From: Perlabentimonas sp041656735
GTDB lineage: Bacteria > Bacteroidota > Bacteroidia > Bacteroidales > Tenuifilaceae
DNA length: 64,000 bases
NCBI GenBank assembly: GCA_041656735.1
Contig: JBBACY010000012.1
Coordinates: 15,635-79,634 of the forward strand
Direction: 5' to 3'
The notes below the pieces were generated by a model. The model saw only the letters and a list, made by a program, of their open reading frames with translations. It had not been told where the DNA came from and made no database searches. Positions 1 to 9,936 of this stretch are shown in pieces (positions within the stretch are counted from its first letter, which is position 1; each line of letters begins with the position of its first letter). Made by a program: the position numbers and the translations under genes.

Positions 1-568
1 CGGGTGGGTTTAAAACTATTTGACGCACCTCATACTGCTCAGGAATAGTAGGCAAACTGTCCTGTGGAATTTGACGAAAAAAGCGTTTAACTGCGGACGG
101 GGTTACTAAAACGCTTTCAACAATTTTGCTTTGCATTTGCTGAGCCAGCAGGGCCTCCTTAATCGAAGTACGTAGGTCCACCTTTATTTGGTAAATTGTT
201 TTGTTGAAATACTTTTCAAGTGCTGCCTCGGAGCCCACCTGGTTTACAAAGTACTTTAACCTTCTAGACAGCTCTCCATCTACGGCATTATCTGTAACCT
301 CAATACTATCAATAGCGGCTTGGTGTAAAAGCATTTTATGAACCATAAGTTCTTCAAGTATCTTACACTTCATATCGCCCTCTTCGGCTGTTCCCTGCAT
401 TTTCATCCTAAGATGCTCTTGCTCAATATCCGACAAAAGAATTTTCTCGCTACCAACAACACCCAACACCTGATCAACAACAAATTGCGATCGACCAACT
501 GTTGACGATAAAAAGAGCAGTAAGAAGAAAGAAATGGAAAAATACGATTTCATAGGAATTTTATTCAT
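1..568 (-). CDS. SurA-like periplasmic peptidyl-prolyl isomerase, partial (3' end outside window)
   Basis: Read on the minus strand, this opens with a signal peptide (hydrophobic run SISFFLLLFLSS) and continues into a SurA N-terminal chaperone-type domain (VVDQVLGVVGSEKILLSDIE). The parvulin domain would lie beyond the window edge. Two in-frame ATGs are possible, at 568 and 553; either leaves a good signal peptide. The gene is the third of a same-strand run of three SurA/PPIase-type genes, about 15-30 bp after the lipoprotein gene upstream. The likely role is periplasmic chaperoning of outer-membrane proteins. Family assignment rests on domain pattern; the product is incomplete, so the catalytic part cannot be checked. 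Confidence 0.75.
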   Translation of the reverse strand, partial: MNKIPMKSYFSISFFLLLFLSSTVGRSQFVVDQVLGVVGSEKILLSDIEQEHLRMKMQGTAEEGDMKCKILEELMVHKMLLHQAAIDSIEVTDNAVDGELSRRLKYFVNQVGSEAALEKYFNKTIYQIKVDLRTSIKEALLAQQMQSKIVESVLVTPSAVKRFFRQIPQDSLPTIPEQYEVRQIVLNPP

Positions 569-583
569 TACTTAAAAAGTATA

Positions 584-1444
584 TTAATCTAGAAATATTT
601 CAAAATGGTTGTAGTTTCTTGCGTCGTTATATATGTTCGTTTCAAGATTTTGCACCAGCCGTTGTTTCCGCTTATTAAGAATGATGCTCTTAATGTTCTC
701 GTTCTCATACTCAATAGGCGATTGGTTTCCCTTATGTATTACGTCTCGAAGGTTAACGAAGTAGGCAAAAGTCTCGTCATTCATTTCAATACTCTTATTT
801 CGTAGGAGAAACTGCTCAGGGCTACCAACTGAGTTGGGTAATTCTTTTAGAATTTGCGAAAATGGAATCCATTGGTCATTAAAATAATCGTATTTAATAA
901 CAAACTGGTAGGCAACATTGTCCAGGGCCTGAATATCCTCTTCTTTTGAAGATTTATAGAGTCCCTTAATTTTCTCGTAGTTCTGGTCGTCTAAGCGTAC
1001 CTTAATAAACAGCGCCTTTACAATACCCTCGTTAAGAATAAAGTTTGAAGCGTTCTCATTATAAAACTCAACTATTTCGCTTCGTGCTATAACTGTATCT
1101 AACCGTTGTCGGATATACTCTTGCTCATACTTAAAAATTAACAACGATGAACGATAATCATCTATCTGGGTTGACACATCTTTTTGTTGCTCGCTTAAGT
1201 TCTTTTCAGCTCTATTTAACATAAGCTGTTTTCGTACCCACCTATCAACGTACCCTTTTATCAATTGAAGACTATCCTCCTTCGTGAGGTTGATGGGGAA
1301 AATATCATCAAGTTCAGAGAGGTGTAATTTTTTTCCATACACATTGGCAACTACCTTACTATTGTCTGCATCGTTTCTCAAGCAACCCGCAAGTAGAGAC
1401 ATTGCTAAAATTATTACTACAATAGGCTTAACTAAATATTGCAT
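584..1444 (-). CDS. SurA-N-like lipoprotein of the PPIase operon
   Basis: A 286-residue protein with a lipoprotein signal: hydrophobic segment then lipobox LLAGC with Cys at residue 21. The body is helical and charged and resembles the N-terminal chaperone part of SurA/PpiC proteins (residues about 30-150), but no parvulin catalytic domain is visible. It sits between two PPIase genes on the same strand, an arrangement that recurs in Bacteroidota. A role as a membrane-anchored periplasmic foldase partner is inferred. It could equally be a lineage-specific lipoprotein with no isomerase activity. Confidence 0.7.
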   Translation of the reverse strand: MQYLVKPIVVIILAMSLLAGCLRNDADNSKVVANVYGKKLHLSELDDIFPINLTKEDSLQLIKGYVDRWVRKQLMLNRAEKNLSEQQKDVSTQIDDYRSSLLIFKYEQEYIRQRLDTVIARSEIVEFYNENASNFILNEGIVKALFIKVRLDDQNYEKIKGLYKSSKEEDIQALDNVAYQFVIKYDYFNDQWIPFSQILKELPNSVGSPEQFLLRNKSIEMNDETFAYFVNLRDVIHKGNQSPIEYENENIKSIILNKRKQRLVQNLETNIYNDARNYNHFEIFLD

Positions 1445-1525
1445 CAGCTGAAAAATAAATTATAATTGCACATTACCTTAAGTATAGAGAACGCAAAGGT
1501 TCATAAAATTATTTAAGGTGTAAAG

Positions 1526-3490
1526 CTAATTAAGGTTAGAAATTACTTGTTGATAAACAGGCTTGTTAATAGTGACCGTAAATTTTTGTCTAAGTTGTTC
1601 AACCCATTGCTGCTCCAAAAACGCTTGATAGTCGGCAATTAGCTGCCCCCTAACCTCTTCAATGGGTTTTGGATCATCTTTAACTTCATTTAAAAATCGG
1701 ACAAAGTAATAACTATTACCTTGTGAATGAATATCAGATATTGAATGACTCCATGATTCGAATCCTTTAACCATTTTGTTATCAGGCACTACGGCGATTT
1801 TGTCAACTTTAAAAAGGGTGTCTTTTTTGCCTACACCTTTTCTCGCAAGCTCATCAATGGTTAAGTTTCTTCCTTTTCTTGATTTTACTAATTTTCGTGC
1901 TTTTTTAAGGTTTTTTTCTTTGTGCGAGGTAAATAGCTGTCCGTAAATTCTTTCAGACCATGAGTAATTATGGATATTATCATTGTAAAATTTCTTCTGC
2001 CCTTCGTGATCTTGGGTTGATTTTGACCATACATTTATGTCCATAATAGCAAAAAGCAAAATTCCATCATGGTACTCCTTAAGCAAGTATTTTATTTCAC
2101 TATTTTCTGCCAAAAGTTTATTCTGCTCAAAAGCAATGGCAACGCTTTTAACCATTTCATCGAATGAATTTTCAACTATAAGAGCAAAATGCTGGTTTGT
2201 AAATTTCTGTTGCTGCATATTTATGCGGTCGGCCAGGTCGGACAAAGTATATTTTTTATTGGCAAACGCGAATAAAAATTGATTTCTATAATACTTTGGT
2301 AACTTCCAATTGCCTTCGTAATAGCTAGAGTCTAAAACAAATTTCATCGTATTCAGAGCGTTAGAATCAACAATAAAGTTGTTTTCAATCTTTAACCTGC
2401 TCACAAATTTTTCTTGTGGAACTTTGCTTCGCTCATCACGTGCTAAACGCGCCTTTAATTCAGGCATCATCTCTTCAAAGGTGCTAACCTTACGCTCTTC
2501 TAATAGTTTAATAATATGCCAGCCAAATTGGGTTTTAACGGGTTTACTAAAGTCGCCAGGCTTAGCTAGGGCAAATGCTGCTTTTTCGAACTCGGGGGGC
2601 ATCTGCCTCATACCAAACCATGGCAATTCACCACCTTTACTCGCAGTTCCTGGATCTTGACTAAAATTTTGCGCAAGTAGGGTAAAATCCTCGTTGGTGC
2701 GAACCCGCATATAAATTGAATCAATTAGCTGTTTTGCCCGCTCGGCACTCTCTGGAGAATCGTTGGCTGGTGAAGATATCATTATATGGGCAGTTTTAAC
2801 TTGCCCAGCAGAAGGACGCCTACCATTTACCTTTACAAGGTGGTATCCAAATCTACTTCTGATAGGTAACGATACTGAATCGATTGGAGTTCTATAGGCT
2901 GCATCCTCGAAAGGGTAAACCATTTGAAAAACAGAGAAGTACCCTAAGTTTCCACCATTCATTTTCACGGAGGGATCATCGCTAGTAGCGCGAGCAACCG
3001 CCCCAAAGTCAGCCGTTTCAAGAACCCTTTTACGGATGCTCATCGTTTTATTATAAAGCATAAGGGTATCATCAGGCGAAGCATCTTCGGGCACCGTAAT
3101 AAGAATATGGCTTGCATTAACCTCAACCTTTGCTCGCTGGTAAGCCTCCCGCAGTAGTCTTTGTTCCTCATCCTTATCGACTAGCTGAGGTTGCAACAGC
3201 TGGTTTCGATAGCTGGTATACTCTTGCTTAAACTCATCGGTTTTATTAAGTCCTTCCGACATAGCTTCGGCAACTTTCAGTTTATAAACAATAAACATAT
3301 CCAAATATTCGTCGACGCTTTTCTTATCAGCATCGGCAATCATTTGGTTATTCTTTAGGTAGATTTGTTCAAACTCGTACCTGCTAACCGACTCATTACC
3401 TATGGTAAGTAAAATATCATTGTTGTTTTGAGCCGACAAGTAGCTGCTTAGCAAAAAGCAAATTGTAAGTATAAAATAAGTACGCTTCAT
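1526..3490 (-). CDS. Periplasmic peptidyl-prolyl isomerase with two parvulin domains
   Basis: About 654 residues. The start at 3490 is chosen because it opens directly with a signal peptide (MKRTYFILTICFLLSSYLSA); the open frame extends nine codons further upstream. After a SurA-type N-terminal region (to about residue 110) come two tandem parvulin (PpiC) domains: ASHILITVPED...FGYHLVKV at about 115-225 and TAHIMISSP...FGWHIIKLLE at about 230-335. The remaining half is a helical C-terminal region without a recognised domain. It lies 36 bp after guaB on the same strand and starts the foldase operon that continues to the window's left edge. Predicted role: periplasmic or outer-membrane protein folding. 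Confidence 0.88.
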   Translation of the reverse strand: MKRTYFILTICFLLSSYLSAQNNNDILLTIGNESVSRYEFEQIYLKNNQMIADADKKSVDEYLDMFIVYKLKVAEAMSEGLNKTDEFKQEYTSYRNQLLQPQLVDKDEEQRLLREAYQRAKVEVNASHILITVPEDASPDDTLMLYNKTMSIRKRVLETADFGAVARATSDDPSVKMNGGNLGYFSVFQMVYPFEDAAYRTPIDSVSLPIRSRFGYHLVKVNGRRPSAGQVKTAHIMISSPANDSPESAERAKQLIDSIYMRVRTNEDFTLLAQNFSQDPGTASKGGELPWFGMRQMPPEFEKAAFALAKPGDFSKPVKTQFGWHIIKLLEERKVSTFEEMMPELKARLARDERSKVPQEKFVSRLKIENNFIVDSNALNTMKFVLDSSYYEGNWKLPKYYRNQFLFAFANKKYTLSDLADRINMQQQKFTNQHFALIVENSFDEMVKSVAIAFEQNKLLAENSEIKYLLKEYHDGILLFAIMDINVWSKSTQDHEGQKKFYNDNIHNYSWSERIYGQLFTSHKEKNLKKARKLVKSRKGRNLTIDELARKGVGKKDTLFKVDKIAVVPDNKMVKGFESWSHSISDIHSQGNSYYFVRFLNEVKDDPKPIEEVRGQLIADYQAFLEQQWVEQLRQKFTVTINKPVYQQVISNLN

Positions 3491-3526
3491 AGTATAGTTC
3501 TTATCGGTTAAAATCAATTAAACAGG

Positions 3527-4999
3527 TTACCCCCTGCTATAGTTTGGTGCTTCGCGAGTAATGGCCACATCATGAGGATGGCTTTCGGCAATACCAGCAT
3601 TGGTTATTCTAACAAACTTTGCCTGTTTCAGTTTTTCAATTGTAGGTGCGCCGCAGTAGCCCATACCCGCCCTAAGACCACCAATCATTTGGTAAAGAAC
3701 CTCTTTCAGGGTTCCTTTATAAGGTACACGGGCAACAATTCCTTCGGGTACAAGTTTCTGAATATCATCTTCAACATCCTGAAAATACCTGTCTTTTGAT
3801 CCCTGCTGCATTGCCTCTAACGAGCCCATACCACGGTAGGACTTAAATTTTCGTCCGTTATATATTATGGTCTCACCGGGTGATTCGTCAACCCCAGCAA
3901 ACATAGAACCTGCCATAATTGAGTCGGCGCCCGCTGCAAGTGCTTTCACTATATCGCCAGAGTAACGAATTCCGCCATCGGCAATAATGGGTATACCCGT
4001 TCCTTTAAGCGCCTTAGCCACATCATAAACGGCATTCAGCTGGGGTACGCCAACACCTGCTATAACCCGTGTTGTACATATTGAGCCAGGACCAATACCA
4101 ACCTTTACACCATCAACACCAGCCTTAACCAGTTCGAGGGCTGCTTCGGCTGTGGCAATATTCCCCACAACCACCTCTAATCCCGGAAATTCTTTTTTTA
4201 CCTTTTTAAGCATCTCGATAACACCACGCGAATGGCCGTGGGCAGTATCAATAACAATTGCATCGACCTTAGCTTGTACCAGTGCGCTAATCCTTTCGAG
4301 AGTATCATTGGTAACCCCAATGCCAGCTGCAACCCTAAGCCTGCCTTTGGAATCTTTACACGCTAACGGGTTGTCTTTTGCCTTGGTAATATCTTTATAT
4401 GTTAATAAACCAGCCAGCTTATAATTCTCATCAACCACAGGCAGTTTTTCAATTTTATACTCTTGTAAAATTGCCTCAGCCTCTTCTAGATTAATTGTTC
4501 TTGTGATTGTAATAAGCCCCTCTGAGGTCATTACGGTTTTTATGGGTTCAGAAAAATCGCGCTTAAATCGTAGGTCGCGATTGGTAACTATACCAATTAA
4601 AACACGCTCAGTATTAACAACGGGTATTCCTCCAATTTTATACTCTTTCATCAACTTAAGTGCATCTCCAACAGTGGCTTCGGGCCCAATAGTAACCGGA
4701 TCGTATATCATTCCGCTCTCGGCTCGTTTTACAATGCGCACCTGATTTACCTGTGCCTCAATCGACATATTTTTATGCACAACACCTATACCTCCCTCGC
4801 GAGCTATTGCGATAGCTACAGCCGATTCGGTAACGGTGTCCATTGCTGCCGAAATAATGGGGGTATTTATTGAAATATTTCTTGAAAACATTGTTGAAAT
4901 GTCTACATCGCGGGGTAAAACTTCAGAATAGTCGGGAACTAATAAAACATCATCAAATGTAAGTCCCTCTGTTACAACTCTTTCTTTTATAAATGACAT
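3527..4999 (-). CDS. guaB: Inosine-5'-monophosphate dehydrogenase
   Basis: Catalyses NAD-dependent oxidation of IMP to XMP, the committed step of GMP synthesis. The start at 4999 gives MSFIKERVV and 490 residues, the usual family length; the open frame runs 40 codons further upstream but encodes an unrelated, low-quality extension. Visible features are the N-terminal barrel strand (LTFDDVLLVPDYSEVLP), a CBS pair at about residues 95-210, the catalytic loop GPGSICTTRVIAGVG with its active-site Cys, the IMP-binding stretch PIIADGGIRYSGDI, and GMGSLEAM plus the flap region near the end. It is divergent from recQ across about 120 bp and is followed closely by the PPIase gene. Confidence 0.97.
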   Translation of the reverse strand: MSFIKERVVTEGLTFDDVLLVPDYSEVLPRDVDISTMFSRNISINTPIISAAMDTVTESAVAIAIAREGGIGVVHKNMSIEAQVNQVRIVKRAESGMIYDPVTIGPEATVGDALKLMKEYKIGGIPVVNTERVLIGIVTNRDLRFKRDFSEPIKTVMTSEGLITITRTINLEEAEAILQEYKIEKLPVVDENYKLAGLLTYKDITKAKDNPLACKDSKGRLRVAAGIGVTNDTLERISALVQAKVDAIVIDTAHGHSRGVIEMLKKVKKEFPGLEVVVGNIATAEAALELVKAGVDGVKVGIGPGSICTTRVIAGVGVPQLNAVYDVAKALKGTGIPIIADGGIRYSGDIVKALAAGADSIMAGSMFAGVDESPGETIIYNGRKFKSYRGMGSLEAMQQGSKDRYFQDVEDDIQKLVPEGIVARVPYKGTLKEVLYQMIGGLRAGMGYCGAPTIEKLKQAKFVRITNAGIAESHPHDVAITREAPNYSRG

Positions 5000-5120
5000 G
5001 GCGTTTGGTTTTGTTTTTTCGCTTGCCAAGTTACAAAAAAAACTGATTAACAAAGTGATTGTTTTCACTTTGTACCGCTTGGCATAGTAACAAATTGAGA
5101 TTACATTTGTGTAAATCAAT

Positions 5121-7040
5121 TTGTGTAACTTGAATCAGTTTGAAAAAATACTATTCCAATACTGGGGATTTTCCTCATTTAGGGCTATCCAGCTTGAGGT
5201 AATTGAATCGGTTTACGCGGGAATTGACACGCTGGCGCTAATGCCAACCGGTGGAGGGAAATCAATAACCTTCCAAATTCCAGCGCTGGCCAAGGAGGGT
5301 TTATGCCTTGTGGTTACCCCATTAATTGCACTGATGAAAGACCAGGTTGAAAACTTAAAAAAACGAGGAATAAAGGCTGTGGCCTTACATTCGGGCATGA
5401 CACGGCACGAGATTGAAATTACGCTAGACAATTGCGCCTATGGAAATATAAAATTTCTTTACCTATCGCCCGAGCGTTTAAACACCGAGCTTTTTAAGGT
5501 TAGGCTACAAAAAATGAATATTAACCTTGTGGCAATTGATGAGTCGCACTGTATATCGCAGTGGGGTTACGACTTCAGACCATCATACCTTAAAGTATCT
5601 GAGCTTAGGGAGCAGCTGCCCACCGTTCCGTTTTTAGCCGTAACCGCCACAGCAACCCCCGAGGTTGTTGACGACATTCAGGAGAAGTTGGGTTTTAAGC
5701 AAAAGCACGTTGTTAAGATGAGCTTTGAGCGGAAAAACCTAGTATACCTAGTGCGGGATATTGAGGATAAAAATAAGCATCTGTTTAAAATTGTAAACGG
5801 ACTGCCCGGAAGTGGTGTTATTTATGTTCGAAATAGGCTAAAGACTAAAGAGATTGCACAAATGCTTCAGAAAGAAGGTATTAGCGCAGATTACTACCAC
5901 GCTGGCTTAACGTCGGAGATTCGCAGTGCTAAGCAGGACGACTGGCAAAACGACCGAACCCGCATAATTGTATCGACCAATGCCTTTGGAATGGGTATTG
6001 ACAAGCCCGATGTACGCTTTGTTGTACATATGGATTTACCCGATTCGCCAGAAGCATATTTTCAGGAAGCTGGGCGCGGCGGGCGCGATGGCAAATTAGC
6101 CTACGCCATTTTACTGTACAACAACTCGGATAAAGCAAAAATTGACAAGCGAGTACAAACATCGTTTCCCGAACCCGAAGAAATAAAACGTTGCTACCAT
6201 GCCCTATGCTCATTTCTAGGAATATCCATAGGTGCAGGAAAAGATGAGGTTTACGATTTCAACCTAATTGAGTTTGCAACGGCATACAAGTTTAACTTTT
6301 CAAGGGCATACAGCTCGCTTAAATTTTTAGAACTCGAAGGCTATATTGAACTAACAGACGAGCTTGATAATCCCAGCCGAATTATGGTTATTACAGAAAA
6401 AAACGAGCTATATAAATATCAGGTTGCCCACGCCGACATTGACCCTTTTATAAAGATTTTGCTTCGCAATTATGCGGGTCTCTTTAGTAGTTACATTAAA
6501 ATTGATGAAACACACCTTGCCCGAATCAGCAACCTACCCTTTAGAACCGTAACTGATAATTTGATAAAATTGAGCAGAGCAAAAGTAATAAACTACATAC
6601 CCCGAAAAAAAACGCCCCTTATTATATTTACTGAGGAAAGGCTGGACGATAAGAACCTCAGAATAAGTCCTGAAAATTACCACGCAAGAAAAGAACGATA
6701 CCTTAAGAGAGTTAATGCAATGGTCGAGTACGCCTCGGGGACTGCAAAATGCCGTAGCATGTCGTTACTTGAGTATTTTGGCGAAACCACAGCCACACGC
6801 TGCGGAAAATGTGATGTTTGTACTTCGCGCAATGAGTTAGATATGAGTAAGTACCAATTTGATCAAATTCTTGAACAGATAAAAGCATCCATACTAACAG
6901 AAGGTAAGCTGCTTGAGCCTCTGGTTGATTCCATAAAATTTCCTACAGAAAAATCAACTAGAGTAATTCGGTGGCTACTCGATAACAATAAAATTATTAA
7001 GGATAGTAACGAGGTTTTGCATTGGAACAAAAAGGTGTAA
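5121..7040 (+). CDS. recQ: ATP-dependent DNA helicase RecQ
   Basis: A 3'-5' DNA helicase for recombination and replication repair. Motifs in order: Walker A MPTGGGKS (about residues 41-48), DESHCISQWG (Walker B plus aromatic loop), TATATP (motif III), STNAFGMGIDKPDVRFVVH (motif V), QEAGRGGRDG (motif VI). The RecQ-Ct zinc site is present as AKCRSMSLLEYFGE followed by CGKCDVC. At about 639 residues it ends after a winged-helix region and no clear HRDC domain is seen. No ATG or GTG is available upstream of motif I: a stop codon lies at 5112 and the candidates are TTG at 5121 or TTG at 5130, the latter giving the more family-like NQFEKILFQYWG. It heads a plus-strand run with the carotenoid genes, 43 bp apart. 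Confidence 0.95.
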   Translation: MCNLNQFEKILFQYWGFSSFRAIQLEVIESVYAGIDTLALMPTGGGKSITFQIPALAKEGLCLVVTPLIALMKDQVENLKKRGIKAVALHSGMTRHEIEITLDNCAYGNIKFLYLSPERLNTELFKVRLQKMNINLVAIDESHCISQWGYDFRPSYLKVSELREQLPTVPFLAVTATATPEVVDDIQEKLGFKQKHVVKMSFERKNLVYLVRDIEDKNKHLFKIVNGLPGSGVIYVRNRLKTKEIAQMLQKEGISADYYHAGLTSEIRSAKQDDWQNDRTRIIVSTNAFGMGIDKPDVRFVVHMDLPDSPEAYFQEAGRGGRDGKLAYAILLYNNSDKAKIDKRVQTSFPEPEEIKRCYHALCSFLGISIGAGKDEVYDFNLIEFATAYKFNFSRAYSSLKFLELEGYIELTDELDNPSRIMVITEKNELYKYQVAHADIDPFIKILLRNYAGLFSSYIKIDETHLARISNLPFRTVTDNLIKLSRAKVINYIPRKKTPLIIFTEERLDDKNLRISPENYHARKERYLKRVNAMVEYASGTAKCRSMSLLEYFGETTATRCGKCDVCTSRNELDMSKYQFDQILEQIKASILTEGKLLEPLVDSIKFPTEKSTRVIRWLLDNNKIIKDSNEVLHWNKKV

Positions 7041-7083
7041 TTCGATGTTATTAACTAAGTTTGCTCTATAAAACCATACAAAA

Positions 7084-8544
7084 TTGAAAGCAGGAATAAT
7101 TGGTTCGGGTGTTGGAGGGCTTGCAACGGCCATAAGGCTATCAACTAAGGGATACAAGGTTACCGTTTTTGAACAATCAGATACTATTGGCGGAAAGCTA
7201 AATGAACTCCGAATGGGCGATTTTCGTTTCGATACGGGCCCTTCACTGTTTACCCTGCCTAGCTTAGTTGATGAACTTTTTAGCATTGCTGGCGAAAAGG
7301 ATTCAAATACATTTAGGTATAAAAAGTTAGAAAATGTTACCCGATATTTTTACCCGAACGGTAAAGTGCTAAACTCGTGGTCGGATCCAATACGATTTGC
7401 CCAGGAAGCCGAGCAGGTGCTGAACGAGCCAGCTGCAAATATTGAACAATACCTAAACGAGTGCAAAGAGCTATACCAGCTAACATCTAATATGTTTATG
7501 TTTAGCCCTTTTCCTACTTGGAAAGGCTTTAAGTCGGACGAAGCGAAACAGATTGGAATGAATTTTAAGAAGCTTAAAGCGTTTGAAACCATGCACAAGG
7601 TGAACCGCAGAAGTTTCCTACAAAAAGAAACTATACAACTTTTTAACCGCTTTGCCACCTACAATGGTTCAAATCCCTACAAAGCACCCGGCACGCTAAC
7701 CATTATTCCGCACCTTGAGCACAATATAGGAGCCTACTTTCCTGAGCAGGGAATGTACTCCATCGCCAAATCGATGTTTTCATTGGCACAAAAGCTTGGT
7801 GTAAACTTTGAACTAGGTTGTCCTGCTCAACGGATAGAGTACAAGCACGGCAAAGTAACTGGCATTAAGGCGAATGGTTTAGCCGACAACTTTGATATTG
7901 TAGTAAATAACACCGATATTTTTACTGCATACCCAAATCAGATGCCCGAACGTAAACTAAGCCAGTTCTACAAAATGCAAGAGCCCTCATCATCGGCACT
8001 AATTTTTTACTGGGGCATAAAAGGCACACACCCTAAGCTTGATGTGCATAATATTTTATTTAGTGAGAATTATGGCGAAGAATTCAAAGTTCTTGAGCAG
8101 AAAAACATATCGAACGATCCTACTGTATACATTTTTATAAGCAGTAAAGCCGTGCCTACCGATGCACCCGCAATGCACGAAAACTGGTTTGTAATGGTAA
8201 ATGTACCGTACGATAGTGGGCAAGATTGGCACGAAATTACTACCCGAACCAAGCGAAACATTTTTTCGAAAATAAAGAAAGAGCTTAACATTGATATTGA
8301 GCCTCTTATTGTGTGCGAGGAAACGCTAAATCCTCCGCAGATTGAGCAAAAAACTGGTTCATACCGCGGTGCACTCTACGGTATAAGTTCGAACAACCGA
8401 TTTGCAGCTTTTAGCCGGCACCCAAACCGTTCAAAAAATTTAAAAGGCCTATATTTTGTTGGAGGCAGCGTACACCCCGGTGGCGGAATACCCCTTTGCC
8501 TTGCCTCGGCAAAAATAGTTGATAACTATATAAAACCAATTTAG
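7084..8544 (+). CDS. crtD: FAD-dependent carotenoid desaturase, CrtD-type (1-hydroxycarotenoid 3,4-desaturase)
   Basis: About 486 residues of the CrtI/CrtD amine-oxidase-like family. A dinucleotide fold is at the extreme N-terminus (GIIGSGVGGLATAIRL), followed by the conserved FDTGPSLFTLP block. Near the C-terminus is the FAD-binding signature YFVGGSVHPGGGIPL. As I recall the family, the GPSLFTLP form fits bacteroidotal CrtD better than CrtI, which usually has GPSWYWMP; phytoene desaturase remains the alternative. The start must be TTG at 7084: an in-frame stop lies at 7069, and the first ATG would delete the FAD fold. It ends 1 nt before the CruF-like gene, which supports a shared pathway to monocyclic hydroxylated carotenoids (inference). 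Confidence 0.82.
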   Translation: MKAGIIGSGVGGLATAIRLSTKGYKVTVFEQSDTIGGKLNELRMGDFRFDTGPSLFTLPSLVDELFSIAGEKDSNTFRYKKLENVTRYFYPNGKVLNSWSDPIRFAQEAEQVLNEPAANIEQYLNECKELYQLTSNMFMFSPFPTWKGFKSDEAKQIGMNFKKLKAFETMHKVNRRSFLQKETIQLFNRFATYNGSNPYKAPGTLTIIPHLEHNIGAYFPEQGMYSIAKSMFSLAQKLGVNFELGCPAQRIEYKHGKVTGIKANGLADNFDIVVNNTDIFTAYPNQMPERKLSQFYKMQEPSSSALIFYWGIKGTHPKLDVHNILFSENYGEEFKVLEQKNISNDPTVYIFISSKAVPTDAPAMHENWFVMVNVPYDSGQDWHEITTRTKRNIFSKIKKELNIDIEPLIVCEETLNPPQIEQKTGSYRGALYGISSNNRFAAFSRHPNRSKNLKGLYFVGGSVHPGGGIPLCLASAKIVDNYIKPI

Positions 8545-8545
8545 T

Positions 8546-9208
8546 ATGATATCGTTTGTAAATAAGCATAAAGTATTACTAGCCAAGCTTTTAATAGTTA
8601 TTGGTTACGGAATTTCAATTCCTGGGCTTTGGATGATGCGCCACAACCCTACTGTTTTTCAATTAAGTTGGGTATTTACCACGCTAACCCTATTGCTAGT
8701 TTTACTTTTTCATAAGCCATTTACTCTGAAATTTGCTGCGGCACTTATAGCTGTTGGGGTTATTGGCTGGGTTGCCGAAGCCATTGGTACAAATACGGGA
8801 GTAGTTTTTGGTGATTATACCTATGGGGCATCGCTGGGGGTTAAAATTATTGGAACCCCCTTTGCTATGCTAATAAACTGGATAATATCAGTTTACCTAA
8901 TTACTATGATACTTCGTCCGAAAATAAGCAATATTTGGCGTTTAGGGTTTGCTGGGGCATTTCTTATGGTAATTTATGATATTTTGCTTGAGCCTGTTGC
9001 CGTTCGATTAGGAATGTGGAGTTGGGGAACAACCACAACGCCCCCACTACAAAATTATATTGCTTGGTATATTATTTCATTCCCCCTAATTATGCTTTTG
9101 GCACGATACGTAAAAAAGTCTCAAAACCCTTTGGTAGTATTGGCTTTTGTATCCCAACTGGTATTCTTCACACTTTTAAACTTAATGATTGTTTTTCTTG
9201 AAATGTAA
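8546..9208 (+). CDS. CruF-like carotenoid biosynthesis membrane protein (carotenoid hydratase family)
   Basis: A 220-residue, very hydrophobic protein with about six or seven transmembrane helices. Conserved DUF422/CruF-type elements are visible: WVAEAIGTNTGVVFGDYTYG (about 75-94), a central TPFAMLINW and YDILLEPVAVRLGMWSW (about 145-161). CruF proteins add water across the psi end of carotenoids (C-1',2' hydration). The pairing with the CrtD-type desaturase upstream, separated by a single nucleotide, matches consecutive steps on the same carotenoid end group. The gene converges on pncA with only 11 bp between their ends. Confidence 0.8.
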   Translation: MISFVNKHKVLLAKLLIVIGYGISIPGLWMMRHNPTVFQLSWVFTTLTLLLVLLFHKPFTLKFAAALIAVGVIGWVAEAIGTNTGVVFGDYTYGASLGVKIIGTPFAMLINWIISVYLITMILRPKISNIWRLGFAGAFLMVIYDILLEPVAVRLGMWSWGTTTTPPLQNYIAWYIISFPLIMLLARYVKKSQNPLVVLAFVSQLVFFTLLNLMIVFLEM

Positions 9209-9219
9209 TTTCAAAGAAA

Positions 9220-9825
9220 CTAAAGCTCGCTACTGCTAATAATGTTGGCTCCTTTGGCTATTAACTCCTTTTTTATTTCCACAAAGTCAGGCTCGCTCAA
9301 CGGGCGTGACGCATCCTCAATCATTGTGGCGCTAAATCCTTCTTTTAGCGCATCAAGCACTGAGAAATAGACGCATATATCGGCTGCTAATCCACAAAAG
9401 TATAGGTTCTTAGCTCTTAACTCTTTTAAATAACCCGCTAACCCAGTGCTTTTTAAGTGTCCGTTATCGTAAAATCCGCTGTAGCTATCAATTTCAACAT
9501 TCATCCCTTTTCTAAAAACGGCGGCAATTTTATCGGTCTTTAAACCGCTATGAAACTCAGCGCCAAATGTTCCTTGTACACAGTGGTTTGGCCAAAGGAC
9601 TTGCTCTAACCCATTAATTTTTATTGTATCAAACAACTTTTTATTGGCGTGATTACTGGCAAAGCTGGCGTGGGTTGGTGGGTGCCAATCTTGAGTGGCA
9701 ACAACCAAATCAAATTTATTTTGTATGCTATTAATCAGTGGGACAATGGTATGGCCATTTTTTATTGCTAAAGACCCACCGGGCATAAAATCATTTTGAA
9801 CATCAACTATAACAAGAGTTTTCAT
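9220..9825 (-). CDS. pncA: Nicotinamidase
   Basis: Hydrolyses nicotinamide to nicotinate in NAD salvage. The 201-residue isochorismatase-fold protein shows the full active site: Asp in VDVQNDF (D8), Lys in FRKGMN, and the nucleophilic Cys region CGLAADICV. Metal-binding residues are seen in QDWHPPTHASFA and in LWPNHCVQGTFGAEF. The gene lies 111 bp downstream of pncB on the same strand, so product and next enzyme are co-encoded. It converges with the CruF-like gene. Confidence 0.95.
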   Translation of the reverse strand: MKTLVIVDVQNDFMPGGSLAIKNGHTIVPLINSIQNKFDLVVATQDWHPPTHASFASNHANKKLFDTIKINGLEQVLWPNHCVQGTFGAEFHSGLKTDKIAAVFRKGMNVEIDSYSGFYDNGHLKSTGLAGYLKELRAKNLYFCGLAADICVYFSVLDALKEGFSATMIEDASRPLSEPDFVEIKKELIAKGANIISSSEL

Positions 9826-9936
9826 TATATGTATTTATTAATTTTAAACGTAAGGTATGGTACATCAAAATCATAGCACACTTACTGTAGATTACCATAG
9901 TTTATATGCGAGTTCAATTATTTTAAACTAAACTAG

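Noticed and set aside
3491..3517. Upstream start for the two-parvulin PPIase
   Set aside because: The nine extra codons would bury the signal peptide behind a charged stretch; the ATG at 3490 gives a normal signal peptide.
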